Positions 45,015 through 53,130 of a stretch of DNA of 64,000 nucleotides are shown here, one piece after another. Position numbers and translations under genes: made by a program. The first letter of the stretch is position 1. Every line of letters starts with the position of its first letter. Source of the stretch: CAVDHB01 sp963608705 (lineage in GTDB: Bacteria > Bacteroidota > Bacteroidia > Bacteroidales > Bacteroidaceae); assembly GCA_963608705.1 (NCBI GenBank), contig CAVDHB010000023.1, positions 1 to 64,000 of the forward strand, written 5' to 3'. The notes under the pieces were generated by a model, which had not been told where the DNA came from, made no database searches, and saw only the letters and a list, made by a program, of their open reading frames with translations.

Positions 45015-45085
45015 TTGGGATACCCGGACTCGAACCAGGAAAAACAGGACCAGAATCTGTTGTGTTACCATTACACCATATCCCA
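45015..45085 (-). tRNA. tRNA-Gln (anticodon CTG)
   Basis: The 71-nt minus-strand sequence folds into a cloverleaf: acceptor TGGGATA/TATCCCA plus discriminator A, D-arm GTGT/ACAC, anticodon loop TTCTGGT, and T-arm CCTGG TTCGAGT CCGGG. The CCA end is not encoded. The anticodon stem has an A-C mismatch at its loop-closing pair, which may be real or a tolerated variant. Confidence 0.9.
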
Positions 45086-45128
45086 ATGTATTGCTTGAAC
45101 AAGCACCCCTTGTTCTCGTTTGCGGTTG

Positions 45129-45158
45129 CAAAGGTACGACTTTTTTTTCAATTCCAAA
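45129..45158 (-). promoter_or_regulatory. tRNA-Gln promoter
   Basis: Minus strand TTTG (45155-45158), 18 bp, TACCTTTG (45129-45136). The leader before the tRNA would be about 40 nt. Confidence 0.65.
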
Positions 45159-45206
45159 TGTTTTGAGCGAAAATTTTCGAGGAAAAACAAAAAAAAAGGC
45201 CTTTTC

Positions 45207-45238
45207 TTTGGGGAAAGCCCCTATCCGTGTTATCTTTG
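45207..45238 (+). promoter_or_regulatory. rsfS-ftsH-cdsA promoter
   Basis: TTTG (45207-45210), 20 bp, TATCTTTG (45231-45238), about 28 bp before the rsfS ATG at 45267. Confidence 0.7.
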
Positions 45239-45266
45239 CACCTATATATAAACCAGCATAAAGCCA

Positions 45267-45629
45267 ATGGACGAAACAAAAAAAATAGTAGATGCCATCA
45301 CCGAGGGCATACAGGAAAAGAAAGGACACAAGATAGTCATCGCTGATTTGACAGAGATTGAAGATTCTGTATTTGACTATTTCGTGATATGCGAAGCGGA
45401 ATCCGCCACACAAGTACAGGCTATCGCCGACTCCGTGGAAGACACAGTGAGGGAAAAGACTAAAGTGAAACCTGCCGCCGTGGCCGGGTTTGACTATGCG
45501 GAATGGGTGGCCATGGACTATGGACAGGTTATCGTACACGTTTTCCAACCGCAATCCCGCAGATTCTATGACTTGGAACATCTCTGGGCTGACGCCACAC
45601 TGACCGAAATCCCCGATGAAGAAATCTAA
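45267..45629 (+). CDS. rsfS: ribosomal silencing factor RsfS
   Basis: A 120-residue Iojap-family protein that binds uL14 and blocks subunit joining. Motifs are KIVIADLTEIEDSVFDYFVI, ESATQVQAIADSVE and WVAMDYGQVIVHVFQPQSR. It is the first gene of a conserved Bacteroidales run with ftsH (103 bp downstream) and cdsA. It has its own promoter. Confidence 0.95.
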   Translation: MDETKKIVDAITEGIQEKKGHKIVIADLTEIEDSVFDYFVICEAESATQVQAIADSVEDTVREKTKVKPAAVAGFDYAEWVAMDYGQVIVHVFQPQSRRFYDLEHLWADATLTEIPDEEI

Positions 45630-45732
45630 CCAACGATTTCGTTAAGCCAGATGAGCAATGATGCTTGCATCCATTGCCATGGCGAGAAATCGCACTTTTA
45701 AGAACCTATATAATAAGGAGTAATCGCACAGA

Positions 45733-47826
45733 ATGAACAATATGAACAAAATGCCCGGTGGACCGGGACAAAAGCAAGGGCCAAAGTTTAACCTCGCCTG
45801 GCTGTACTTGCTGATTATTATAGCTCTTGGCCTGTTTTATTTCACCAACCAAGGCTCCTCTTCCTCACAGGAAGTAGCCTATACAGACTTCCAGCAATAT
45901 GTAATGAAGGGCTACGTGGGCGATGTGAAGGCCAGTACGGCTGACGCTTCCGCCACGGCCACCATCCACAATGCAAACGTGAGAGACGTGTTCGGCATGA
46001 ACCCGCAAAATGTGCCAGACCCCACCATCAAGGTGCAAGCTCCCACACTGGACCAGTTGCAGATATTCTTGCAACAGCAGAAAGACGCAGGCAAGTTCAA
46101 AGGTAAAATCACCTACGAACCCAGAACCACGCTGCTCAGCTCGCTGTTCTGGAACCTGATGCCTATCGTGTTCTTTGTCTTCATCTGGTTCTTCCTCATG
46201 CGCCGCTGGAGCGGAGGAGGAGGCCAAGTCGGAGGCGGCATCTTCAACGTGGGACGTTCCAAGGCGAAGGTCTATGACAAAGGTAACACTATAAAGGTGA
46301 CATTCAAGGATGTGGCCGGACAAGATGGCGCCAAACAAGAGGTGGCCGAAATCGTGGAGTTCCTGAAAGACCCCACCAAATATACCCGACTGGGAGGTAA
46401 GATTCCCAAAGGTGCCTTGCTGGTGGGTCCTCCGGGAACAGGTAAGACCCTGTTGGCTAAAGCCGTAGCTGGAGAAGCAGGTGTGCCGTTCTTCTCTCTT
46501 TCCGGTTCTGATTTCGTGGAAATGTTCGTGGGAGTCGGTGCCAGCCGTGTACGCGACCTCTTCCGACAGGCAAAGGAGAAGTCCCCCTGTATCATCTTCA
46601 TCGACGAAATTGACGCCATCGGACGAAGCCGTACCAAAAGTCCGTCCATGGGAGGCAATGACGAACGGGAGAACACCCTGAACCAGCTGCTTACGGAAAT
46701 GGACGGATTCGGAACCAACAGCGGTGTGATTATCCTTGCGGCCACAAACCGCGCGGACATCCTTGACAAAGCCCTGTTGCGTGCCGGACGTTTCGACCGT
46801 CAGATACATGTGGACTTGCCCGACTTGAACGAACGAAAGGCTATCTTCGAAGTACACTTGCGCCCGCTCAAGACGGACGACTCCGTGGACGAAGACTTGT
46901 TAGCCCGTCAGACACCGGGCTTCAGCGGTGCGGACATCGCCAATGTCTGCAACGAGGCTGCCTTGATTGCCGCCCGGCATAACAAGCCCGCCGTGTCCAA
47001 GGACGACTTCCTCGCCGCCGTAGACCGTATCGTGGGCGGACTGGAGAAGAAAACAAAAGTCATGACACAGGAAGAGAAAAGAGTCATTGCCATCCACGAG
47101 GCTGGCCACGCCACTATCTCCTGGATGTTGGAATACGCAAACCCGCTCGTCAAAGTGTCTATCGTGCCGAGAGGTGTGTCACTGGGTGCAGCTTGGTACT
47201 TGCCTGAAGAGCGACAGATTACTACCAAGGAGATGATGCTGGATGAGATTTGCGCTCTCTTGGGAGGACGTGCGGCTGAAGACGTGTTCACAGGACATAT
47301 CGGCACAGGTGCCATGAACGACCTTGAAAGAGCCACGAAGCAGATTTACGGCATGATTGCCTACGCCGGTATGAGCGACAAACTGCCCAACCTCTGCTAT
47401 TACAACAATGACGAGTACCAGTTCAACAAGCCGTACAGCGACGAGACCGCACAGCTGATTGACAAGGAAGTGCTGCGCATCATGAACGAGCAATACGAAC
47501 GCGCCAAGGATATTCTGCGCACACACGCCGATGGCCATCACAAACTGGCACAGGAGTTGATTGACAAGGAAGTGGTGTTCAGCGAAGACGTGGAGAAGAT
47601 ATTCGGGAAACGTCCGTGGAAGTCTCGGACAGAGGAGATTCTCGCTGACGAAAAAGCGGCTGAAGATGCGGAAAACAATAAGGCTAAGTCCAACCCACAG
47701 GATGCGGAAAAGAGCGAAAACGACACAACTCCTGTAGAAACCGACAAGGGTGAAACCCCTTCCGAGACTGTAGACACTACTCCGCAAGAGCCACTTACCA
47801 ACGATAAAGAAAAGACGAATGAATAA
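45733..47826 (+). CDS. ftsH: ATP-dependent zinc metalloprotease FtsH
   Basis: A 697-residue inner-membrane AAA+ protease for membrane-protein quality control. Two membrane helices (about 22-40 and 138-157) flank a periplasmic part. The AAA module has GPPGTGKTLLAKAVAG (about 233-248), the Walker B CIIFIDEIDAIGR and the second region of homology AGRFDRQ. The zinc site HEAGH is at about 455-459. The C-terminal tail is acidic and of low complexity. It overlaps cdsA by 8 bp. Confidence 0.98.
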   Translation: MNNMNKMPGGPGQKQGPKFNLAWLYLLIIIALGLFYFTNQGSSSSQEVAYTDFQQYVMKGYVGDVKASTADASATATIHNANVRDVFGMNPQNVPDPTIKVQAPTLDQLQIFLQQQKDAGKFKGKITYEPRTTLLSSLFWNLMPIVFFVFIWFFLMRRWSGGGGQVGGGIFNVGRSKAKVYDKGNTIKVTFKDVAGQDGAKQEVAEIVEFLKDPTKYTRLGGKIPKGALLVGPPGTGKTLLAKAVAGEAGVPFFSLSGSDFVEMFVGVGASRVRDLFRQAKEKSPCIIFIDEIDAIGRSRTKSPSMGGNDERENTLNQLLTEMDGFGTNSGVIILAATNRADILDKALLRAGRFDRQIHVDLPDLNERKAIFEVHLRPLKTDDSVDEDLLARQTPGFSGADIANVCNEAALIAARHNKPAVSKDDFLAAVDRIVGGLEKKTKVMTQEEKRVIAIHEAGHATISWMLEYANPLVKVSIVPRGVSLGAAWYLPEERQITTKEMMLDEICALLGGRAAEDVFTGHIGTGAMNDLERATKQIYGMIAYAGMSDKLPNLCYYNNDEYQFNKPYSDETAQLIDKEVLRIMNEQYERAKDILRTHADGHHKLAQELIDKEVVFSEDVEKIFGKRPWKSRTEEILADEKAAEDAENNKAKSNPQDAEKSENDTTPVETDKGETPSETVDTTPQEPLTNDKEKTNE

Positions 47827-48682
47827 TTTGGTAAAACGTACTATCACAGGCGTGCTTTTTGTAGCCGTGCTGGTGGGATGCATACTGGGCGGACAGCTTT
47901 CCTTCTGCCTGCTGTTCTCCCTCATCACCGCAGCCGCCGTATGGGAGTACACGCTGCTTATCAACAAAATCCGAGGGATACGCATCAACTCGCTCATTTC
48001 CACCGTAGCGGGAGCCTGCCTCTTTTTGGCAGTCTTCGCCTTTTGCTGCAACATTGGCGGTGGAGGAGTGTTCGTGCCTTATATCCTGCTGATAGTGTAC
48101 CTGCTGCTGGCTGAGCTTTACCTGAAAAGGCCACAGCCTCTGCTCAACTGGGCCTATACCATGTTGGGACAGATGTACATCGCACTGCCGTTGTCCCTTT
48201 TGAGCGTGCTGGCCATCCAGCATGAGGGCAACACGCCCTACTATGTGGGTATCTATCCCCTGTCCGTGTTCATCTTCATCTGGTGCAACGACACGGGTGC
48301 TTACTGCTTCGGCCGTCTGTTCGGCAAGCACAAGCTCTTTGAAAGAGTGTCTCCGCACAAGACATGGGAAGGCTCCATCGGAGGCGGACTACTCTGCGTA
48401 GTGGTGTCCATCCTGCTGTTTTTCCTCATCAACCAGCCTTTCTCCGGCAAGATGGAAGCCGAAGGCACTTCGCTGGAACTGGCCGGATGGATTGGACTGT
48501 CGCTGGTAGTCGCACTGTTCGGTACTTGGGGAGATTTGGTGGAATCCCTGTTGAAACGTCAGTTGGACGTGAAGGATTCCGGCAATATCTTGCCCGGACA
48601 CGGTGGCATCCTCGACCGTTTCGACAGCTCCTTGCTGGCCATTCCCGCCGCAGTGATTTACCTGTATATCATCATGCTCTGA
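47819..48682 (+). CDS. cdsA: phosphatidate cytidylyltransferase
   Basis: A 287-residue polytopic membrane enzyme that makes CDP-diacylglycerol from phosphatidate and CTP. Eight or so helices precede the signature VESLLKRQLDVKDSGNILPG followed by HGGILDR near the C-terminus. The start overlaps the end of ftsH by 8 bp, indicating coupled translation. A palindromic repeat and a hairpin follow the stop codon. Confidence 0.95.
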   Translation: MNNLVKRTITGVLFVAVLVGCILGGQLSFCLLFSLITAAAVWEYTLLINKIRGIRINSLISTVAGACLFLAVFAFCCNIGGGGVFVPYILLIVYLLLAELYLKRPQPLLNWAYTMLGQMYIALPLSLLSVLAIQHEGNTPYYVGIYPLSVFIFIWCNDTGAYCFGRLFGKHKLFERVSPHKTWEGSIGGGLLCVVVSILLFFLINQPFSGKMEAEGTSLELAGWIGLSLVVALFGTWGDLVESLLKRQLDVKDSGNILPGHGGILDRFDSSLLAIPAAVIYLYIIML

Positions 48683-48685
48683 TAC

Positions 48686-48710
48686 GTAGAGACGCAATTT
48701 ATCGCGTCTC
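48686..48710. repeat. single palindromic GAGACGC-type unit
   Basis: A 25-bp near palindrome four bases after the cdsA stop codon; arms GAGACGC and GCGTCTC around an AATTTAT-type centre. Confidence 0.65.
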
Positions 48711-48715
48711 CACCT

Positions 48716-48758
48716 AAAAAAAGAGTCCTGCTTCCCACTATTCGGAAACAGGACTCTT
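48716..48758. terminator. bidirectional terminator between cdsA and the DUF2264 gene
   Basis: Perfect 10-bp stem AAGAGTCCTG (48721-48730) and CAGGACTCTT (48749-48758) with an 18-nt loop. A run of A on its left gives a T run for minus-strand transcripts; plus-strand transcripts get a weaker TTGCTTTA. Confidence 0.8.
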
Positions 48759-48781
48759 GCTTTATCTATTAAAAGAATCTC

Positions 48782-50782
48782 TTACTCGAAAGAGACTACT
48801 TTCTTCGTGCCATCGGCCAAGGTTATCTCTATCCGCTTGTCATTCTTGCAGTCCAAATGCTTGATAACTTGTTTCACGACATCCTTGGTAAAGGTGTACT
48901 TACCCTTTTTCCACAGCTGCAAGGTTATAAACAACTGCGTACCGTTCACCTTAGCGGAAGACATCACCACTCCGCAACGGTCACTCTCCGGGTGCAATCC
49001 CTCGGGAAAGGCGGTAAAGGTACTCGTCCATCCCTCCAGCGGAAGCTGACACAAGGTGTATTTGCCGTTATATATATAAGGTACACCCACCTCCTTTGCG
49101 TCCTGCTCCTTCGCATCGGCCAAAGAATATGAACCGAGCCGAATCTCTGTGGGACTGCTGGTCGTCACCCTGTCTACACGCAACACGCCATCGGGCAAAG
49201 GAATGTCCGCCAACTGGTACTTCACCGTGGTGTCCGTCTCCAACACCGCATCCCGGCGATACACACCGTCCTTGAAACTCTTGAAGTCGTACAGACGCAA
49301 GACTTCCCATTTACCTTGCTTGTTCAGCGTGGCATAGTTCATGGAAACCTCACCGTTTTTCCCGTCAGCCATCCAAGGGAACTCCGTGTTATAGGCCAGT
49401 TTGTTGTAGTTCTCCGAAGAGCGGAACTTCTGCCAGTCCTTCTTCACCGACTCATGACACCACGACCGCATCTCAGCCGCACCGCTGTTAGGATAGTCCG
49501 TTATCAACAACCCCGTGGCCGGTTGGAACTTGTTATACACCTTGTCTTTCTTGAAGTCAGTGTCCCAAGGACCGCAGTTCTCCTTCTCACTCCAGAACTT
49601 CGCAGTTTCCGGAAGTAACAATGAATAGAAAGCCTTTCCCATCCAGTAGACACTGCCCCGGCAGCTGTATATCTGCACACAGGGAGCGAACTCGCCATAA
49701 AAGCCCATCGTGGGAATGCCTCCCTCAAGGAACTTCGGGTTGTCCATGAACTGACGAAGAGTAGAAGAAGCGATATGGCGCATCCATCCGTAGTCCATCT
49801 TTTTGCAGGCGGGATTCATCTCCAGCCAGGGCAACGGCGACACACAAGCGAAGCGGTAAGGAATGCTGCGTCCCCACATATTCATCCGTCCGTCTTTGGC
49901 GAACATATAAGGATAATTCTCCGCCATGTCCTCCTCGTTCTTCAAGAATTGTTTGGCGATGTCCGGGAACTGCTTTCCGAAGAAATGCACCCACAAAGGG
50001 CCGTAAGTCTGGTACGCCCATGCGCTGTAATAGTCGTAAGCCGGTGCGTCGTTGTACCATCCCTCTCCACGGTAACGCTTCAGCAGCTCACGCAGATTAA
50101 ACTCCAAGTACTTGTCATTCGTGGCATAACCCTGGTCTTTTAGGAAACTCATGATGAAGACATTGAAGAACCGCCAGTTGGAACCGATGGTCGGTCCTTC
50201 GCCATAACTCTTCATCAGCGAAGCAAGGCTGTCTTTCTGCGCCTTGCTCAGCGGATTCCACAATACGTCTGGTGCCGCTTTGATGGAAATCACCAGCGAA
50301 CCAAGCTCCAGCAACGTCTGGCTCGGCCCACCCGTCCGCTTAGGTATGTAGCTCACACTCTTCGGGTTCGACAGATTGACCAACTGATGACGGTAATAAT
50401 CTGCCACCCTCACCTTGTGCAGCACCAAGTTGGAATCCTCCCTCAGCAAGGGAGCCGCCACAAAGAGCGTGCGAGCCAGTCCCTCCAGTTTCGCCACAGG
50501 CATCTGTCCGGCATTGCGAGGATAAGTCTTCTCCAGTTGTTTCGGGAAATACATCTGGTCGTCCAGCACACGGATATACTGGAAAGCTCCGTTCAGCAAG
50601 TAGCGAGCCGCCTCTATCCAGCTCTTCCGTGTAAGCCCTGTGTAAGGGCTACGGGTGAAGTCCATCGCCTCTTTGGAAAACACCTTGCTTTTCTGCTCTG
50701 CGGCCTGTGCGGGGAAAGCCGCAGAGACCGTCAGAAGTCCGGCCATCAGCAGACCGGGAATGTTCAGTTTATATTTTCTCAT
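48782..50782 (-). CDS. DUF2264-family exported protein, possible glycan hydrolase
   Basis: A 666-residue protein with a signal peptide (MRKYKLNIPGLLMAGLLTVS, then AAFPAQA). The large N-terminal domain (about 30-400) is alpha-helical, (alpha/alpha)-barrel-like, with FNVFIMSFLKDQGY, APAYDYYSAWAYQTYGPLW and RFACVSPLPWLE, matching DUF2264. This family has been linked, as I recall, to CAZy family GH154, which contains beta-glucuronidases. A beta-rich C-terminal domain follows. The start at 50782 is required because the -7 element TATCTTTG lies at 50807-50814; the upstream in-frame codon is TTG. It is a single-gene unit with a terminator at 48716-48758. Confidence 0.8.
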   Translation of the reverse strand: MRKYKLNIPGLLMAGLLTVSAAFPAQAAEQKSKVFSKEAMDFTRSPYTGLTRKSWIEAARYLLNGAFQYIRVLDDQMYFPKQLEKTYPRNAGQMPVAKLEGLARTLFVAAPLLREDSNLVLHKVRVADYYRHQLVNLSNPKSVSYIPKRTGGPSQTLLELGSLVISIKAAPDVLWNPLSKAQKDSLASLMKSYGEGPTIGSNWRFFNVFIMSFLKDQGYATNDKYLEFNLRELLKRYRGEGWYNDAPAYDYYSAWAYQTYGPLWVHFFGKQFPDIAKQFLKNEEDMAENYPYMFAKDGRMNMWGRSIPYRFACVSPLPWLEMNPACKKMDYGWMRHIASSTLRQFMDNPKFLEGGIPTMGFYGEFAPCVQIYSCRGSVYWMGKAFYSLLLPETAKFWSEKENCGPWDTDFKKDKVYNKFQPATGLLITDYPNSGAAEMRSWCHESVKKDWQKFRSSENYNKLAYNTEFPWMADGKNGEVSMNYATLNKQGKWEVLRLYDFKSFKDGVYRRDAVLETDTTVKYQLADIPLPDGVLRVDRVTTSSPTEIRLGSYSLADAKEQDAKEVGVPYIYNGKYTLCQLPLEGWTSTFTAFPEGLHPESDRCGVVMSSAKVNGTQLFITLQLWKKGKYTFTKDVVKQVIKHLDCKNDKRIEITLADGTKKVVSFE

Positions 50783-50806
50783 TTTCAAATAGTATTTCAA
50801 CGACTA

Positions 50807-50814
50807 CAAAGATA
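50807..50814 (-). promoter_or_regulatory. -7 element of the DUF2264 gene
   Basis: TATCTTTG on the minus strand, about 25 bp before the ATG at 50782. Confidence 0.6.
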
Positions 50815-50844
50815 CAGGTTTTACCTCATATTGAGGTACAATTT

Positions 50845-51003
50845 TCAATCATAGATATGCACTTTTACGGCTGATTGGACAAAATGACAGCCCACTCCCT
50901 TCCATCCTCTCACCTTGTGGCTATGGTGGTGCGCCTCCACGCTGAACGGACGGTCGCTCCTCATGACGGAGCAATGCACGATAAGAAGTCTGATGATTCG
51001 CAT
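50845..51003 (-). pseudogene. truncated N-acetylmuramoyl-L-alanine amidase (N-terminal fragment)
   Basis: A 52-codon minus-strand frame begins MRIIRLLIVHCSVMRSDRPF and continues with SVE and RGWKGVGCHF before losing similarity and stopping. This matches the first third of the phage-type amidase (Amidase_2) that Bacteroidales carry in a common cassette with DUF4248, HU-like and small membrane proteins. The histidine of VHCS is the expected first zinc ligand; later ligands are missing. It follows the DUF4248 remnant on the same strand. The fragment ends close to the DUF2264 promoter, so decay has trimmed its 3' end. Confidence 0.7.
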
Positions 51004-51086
51004 GACATACACAGTTTGGTGATTACACCCGCAAAGATAATAAAAGCCACGGCAGGAGTCGTGCGCTTCATGGCCGTAGCGGGAGA

Positions 51087-51187
51087 TAAAATGCGATGGC
51101 GGAGGTGGTTCACCGTCGTGTGGGGGGAGTGGAATGGGGAAAGTACAACAGGGCGAGTTCTTTCTTGGTGATGGTGATGGGTCTCAT
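51087..51187 (-). pseudogene. frameshifted DUF4248-like remnant
   Basis: The minus-strand frame starts MRPITITKKELALLYFPHST, typical of DUF4248 proteins, and stops after 25 codons at 51110. Removing a duplicated AC dinucleotide would restore a continuation PPTTVNHLRHRI, the expected next part of the domain. After that similarity ends. The gene is therefore broken by a 2-bp duplication and a 3' truncation. Confidence 0.6.
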
Positions 51188-51199
51188 GGTCGTTTTTTT

Positions 51200-51277
51200 A
51201 CGGTGAATAATAAAATTTCTACGGTGAGTTACGAAATTTCTACGGTGAGTTACGAAATTTCTGCGGTGAGTTACAGG
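51200..51277. repeat. 21-bp tandem repeat, about 3.7 copies
   Basis: Units start at 51200, 51221, 51242 and 51263. The unit reads ACGGTGAGTTACGAAATTTC plus one T; the second and third copies are identical and the first differs in the middle. It lies just upstream of the DUF4248-like remnant, in its promoter region. Confidence 0.8.
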
Positions 51278-51394
51278 TGCTGATGCACTGAAAGCGAATT
51301 GCGAATCCTCCTGAACGGTGTAAGAGTGTAAGATGTGTAAGTGGGTTTCGCAACTTTATGGGATGTATTTATTGAAAACAAGGGTAATTTTCTT

Positions 51395-51416
51395 TCTCAC
51401 GCGCTCGCGCGTGAGA
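51395..51416. repeat. perfect 22-bp GC-rich palindrome
   Basis: TCTCACGCGC, TC, GCGCGTGAGA: two 10-bp arms with a 2-bp centre, an unusually GC-rich palindrome in an AT-rich stretch. It is followed at 51428-51452 by three copies of ACTTACGT. It could be a protein-binding site or hairpin belonging to the decayed cassette. Confidence 0.7.
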
Positions 51417-51496
51417 GTGTAAAACCTACTTACGTTACTTACGTACTTACGTGGATTCCGACTGTAGTGCCATAGTTTTCTGAGGATTGCAAATTA

Positions 51497-51700
51497 TGAT
51501 TATCCGCAAACATACCACCGTCCTATCTTGCACGTTGCAACAAGTAGAGACGCGATTCATCGCGTCTCCACATTCATCAGTGATGAATTGTATCTGTGAT
51601 TGGCAAGATATTAAAACACCATAAAAAGCGGAGACGCGATGAATCGCGTCTCTACCGAGCAACGTACAAGACAGGAGGAAGGTACGATTGCGGATAATCA
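51497..51700. repeat. dispersed palindromic element, copy 3 (most complete)
   Basis: A 204-bp nested palindrome. The outer ends are TGATTATCCGCAA at 51497 and its complement ending at 51700, continuing as imperfect inverted repeats of about 45 bp. Inside is the 112-bp core 51544-51655 with GAGACGC-type units at both ends. It encodes no protein and resembles a MITE or other non-autonomous element. It ends 8 bp from the hflX stop codon. Confidence 0.75.
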
Positions 51701-51707
51701 GTTGAAT

Positions 51708-52964
51708 TTATTCACTCTCTAACGTCTCCGGGTCTATTTCGGGATAGAGGAAATCGTTGTAGGGGTACTTCTGCACATGCAACTCCCTTACCCGCTTGTA
51801 GACAGCCTCCCTCAGTTCGGGAATATTGAGGCGTTTGGTGGCGGAAATGAAGATGCAGTTGTCGTTCAGTTTCGCCATCCACGTCTTCTTCAACTCGTCC
51901 AAGGACACGTTTTCCTTCGTGGCCGGGGTAAGGTCGTCCGGCTCCTTCTCCACCCATTTGTAAGCGTCCACCTTATTGAAGACAATCATCACAGGCTTCT
52001 CGCTGCATCCCAGCTCGCCCAGCGTCTTCTCCACCACCTGAATCTGCTCCTCAAAGTCAGGATGGGAGATGTCTACCACGTGCAATAGCAAGTCGGCTTC
52101 TCTCACCTCGTCCAAGGTACTCTTGAATGAATCCACCAACGTGGTAGGCAGCTTGCGTATGAACCCCACCGTGTCGGAAAGCAGGAAAGGCAGGTTGCCA
52201 ACAACCACCTTGCGCACCGTGGTATCCAGCGTGGCGAACAGTTTGTTCTCCGCAAAGACCTGGCTTTTGGCCATGAGGTTCATCAAGGTGGATTTGCCCA
52301 CATTGGTATATCCCACCAAGGCCACCCTGATGAGCCGTCCTCTGTTCTGCCGTTGTGTCTCCTTCTGACGGTCGATATGCGCCAGACGGTCTTTCAGCAA
52401 GGCCATACGATTGAGGATGATACGGCGGTCCATCTCCAGCTGTGTCTCTCCAGGACCTCTCAAGCCCACAGAGCCGCTACCGCCAGACTGCCGTTCCAAG
52501 TGCGTCCACAAACGCTTCAAGCGGGGCAGCATGTACTGGTTCTGCGCCAGCTCCACCTGCGTCTTCGCCGCATACGTCTGCGCCCTCATGGCGAAGATGT
52601 CCAAGATGAGCGAAGTACGGTCTAAGATTTTCAACTGCAAAATTTTCTCAATATTGCGCAACTGCTGCGGAGAAAGCTCGTCATCGAAAATGACCATCCC
52701 CACGGGTGTCTCGTTGTCAATCTGCTCGTCCAGGTAGTTGGCAATCTCATCCATCTTGCCCTTGCCCACATAAGTCACGGGATGAGGATGGTCTACCTCC
52801 TGCACAAAAACTTTTACCACTTTCGCACCGGCTGTCTCAGCCAAGAAAGCCAATTCGTCCAAGTATTCGTTTGTATGGCGCACGTCCTGCTGCGGTGTGA
52901 TGATACCCACCAGTACCGCCGTTTCCGTCTTCGCTTCTGTAATGATAAATTCTTTTCCTTTCAT
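51708..52964 (-). CDS. hflX: ribosome-associated GTPase HflX
   Basis: A 418-residue GTPase that binds the ribosome's 50S subunit and can split stalled ribosomes. The N-terminal HflX domain (about 1-185) contains the conserved GPGETQLEMDRR. The G domain follows: VALVGYTNVGKSTLMN (G1), DTVGF (G3), NKVD (G4). A short C-terminal extension is present. The promoter is canonical. Confidence 0.96.
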   Translation of the reverse strand: MKGKEFIITEAKTETAVLVGIITPQQDVRHTNEYLDELAFLAETAGAKVVKVFVQEVDHPHPVTYVGKGKMDEIANYLDEQIDNETPVGMVIFDDELSPQQLRNIEKILQLKILDRTSLILDIFAMRAQTYAAKTQVELAQNQYMLPRLKRLWTHLERQSGGSGSVGLRGPGETQLEMDRRIILNRMALLKDRLAHIDRQKETQRQNRGRLIRVALVGYTNVGKSTLMNLMAKSQVFAENKLFATLDTTVRKVVVGNLPFLLSDTVGFIRKLPTTLVDSFKSTLDEVREADLLLHVVDISHPDFEEQIQVVEKTLGELGCSEKPVMIVFNKVDAYKWVEKEPDDLTPATKENVSLDELKKTWMAKLNDNCIFISATKRLNIPELREAVYKRVRELHVQKYPYNDFLYPEIDPETLESE

Positions 52965-52986
52965 TCTAAGAGTCTGTTATGGTATG

Positions 52987-53017
52987 CAAAGATAGGACAA
53001 ATCGGAAGTAAATCAAA
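52987..53017 (-). promoter_or_regulatory. hflX promoter
   Basis: Minus strand TTTG (53014-53017), 19 bp, TATCTTTG (52987-52994), about 22 bp before the ATG. Confidence 0.7.
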
Positions 53018-53092
53018 AAGAACGCCCCCTTTTAACAAGCGATGCCAACCTTGAAAGTGTACCCTCCTGTTTTAAGGAAACGAAAAAAGCCG

Positions 53093-53100
53093 TACCTTTG
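53093..53100 (+). promoter_or_regulatory. -7 element of the acid phosphatase gene
   Basis: TACCTTTG, 30 bp before the ATG at 53131. It rules out upstream in-frame non-ATG starts. Confidence 0.55.
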
Positions 53101-53130
53101 TCCGCCGAACCAATAAACAAACCACAAACT

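Larger units (their letters stand above)
50783..51707. other. 925-bp gap with decayed cassette and repeats
   Basis: No intact gene was found. From left to right it holds the DUF2264 promoter, the truncated amidase, the DUF4248-like remnant, 21-bp tandem repeats, a 22-bp palindrome, ACTTACGT repeats, and the 204-bp palindromic element, all listed separately. Confidence 0.75.

Noticed and set aside
50875..51171. 98-codon plus-strand frame in the hflX-DUF2264 gap
   Set aside because: It runs antisense to the amidase and DUF4248-like remnants, which have real protein similarity, and it has no promoter.
51447..51662. 71-codon minus-strand frame near 51.5 kb
   Set aside because: It is a translation of the palindromic element.
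53098..53130. Upstream TTG start for the acid phosphatase
   Set aside because: It overlaps the -7 element and would bury the signal peptide.
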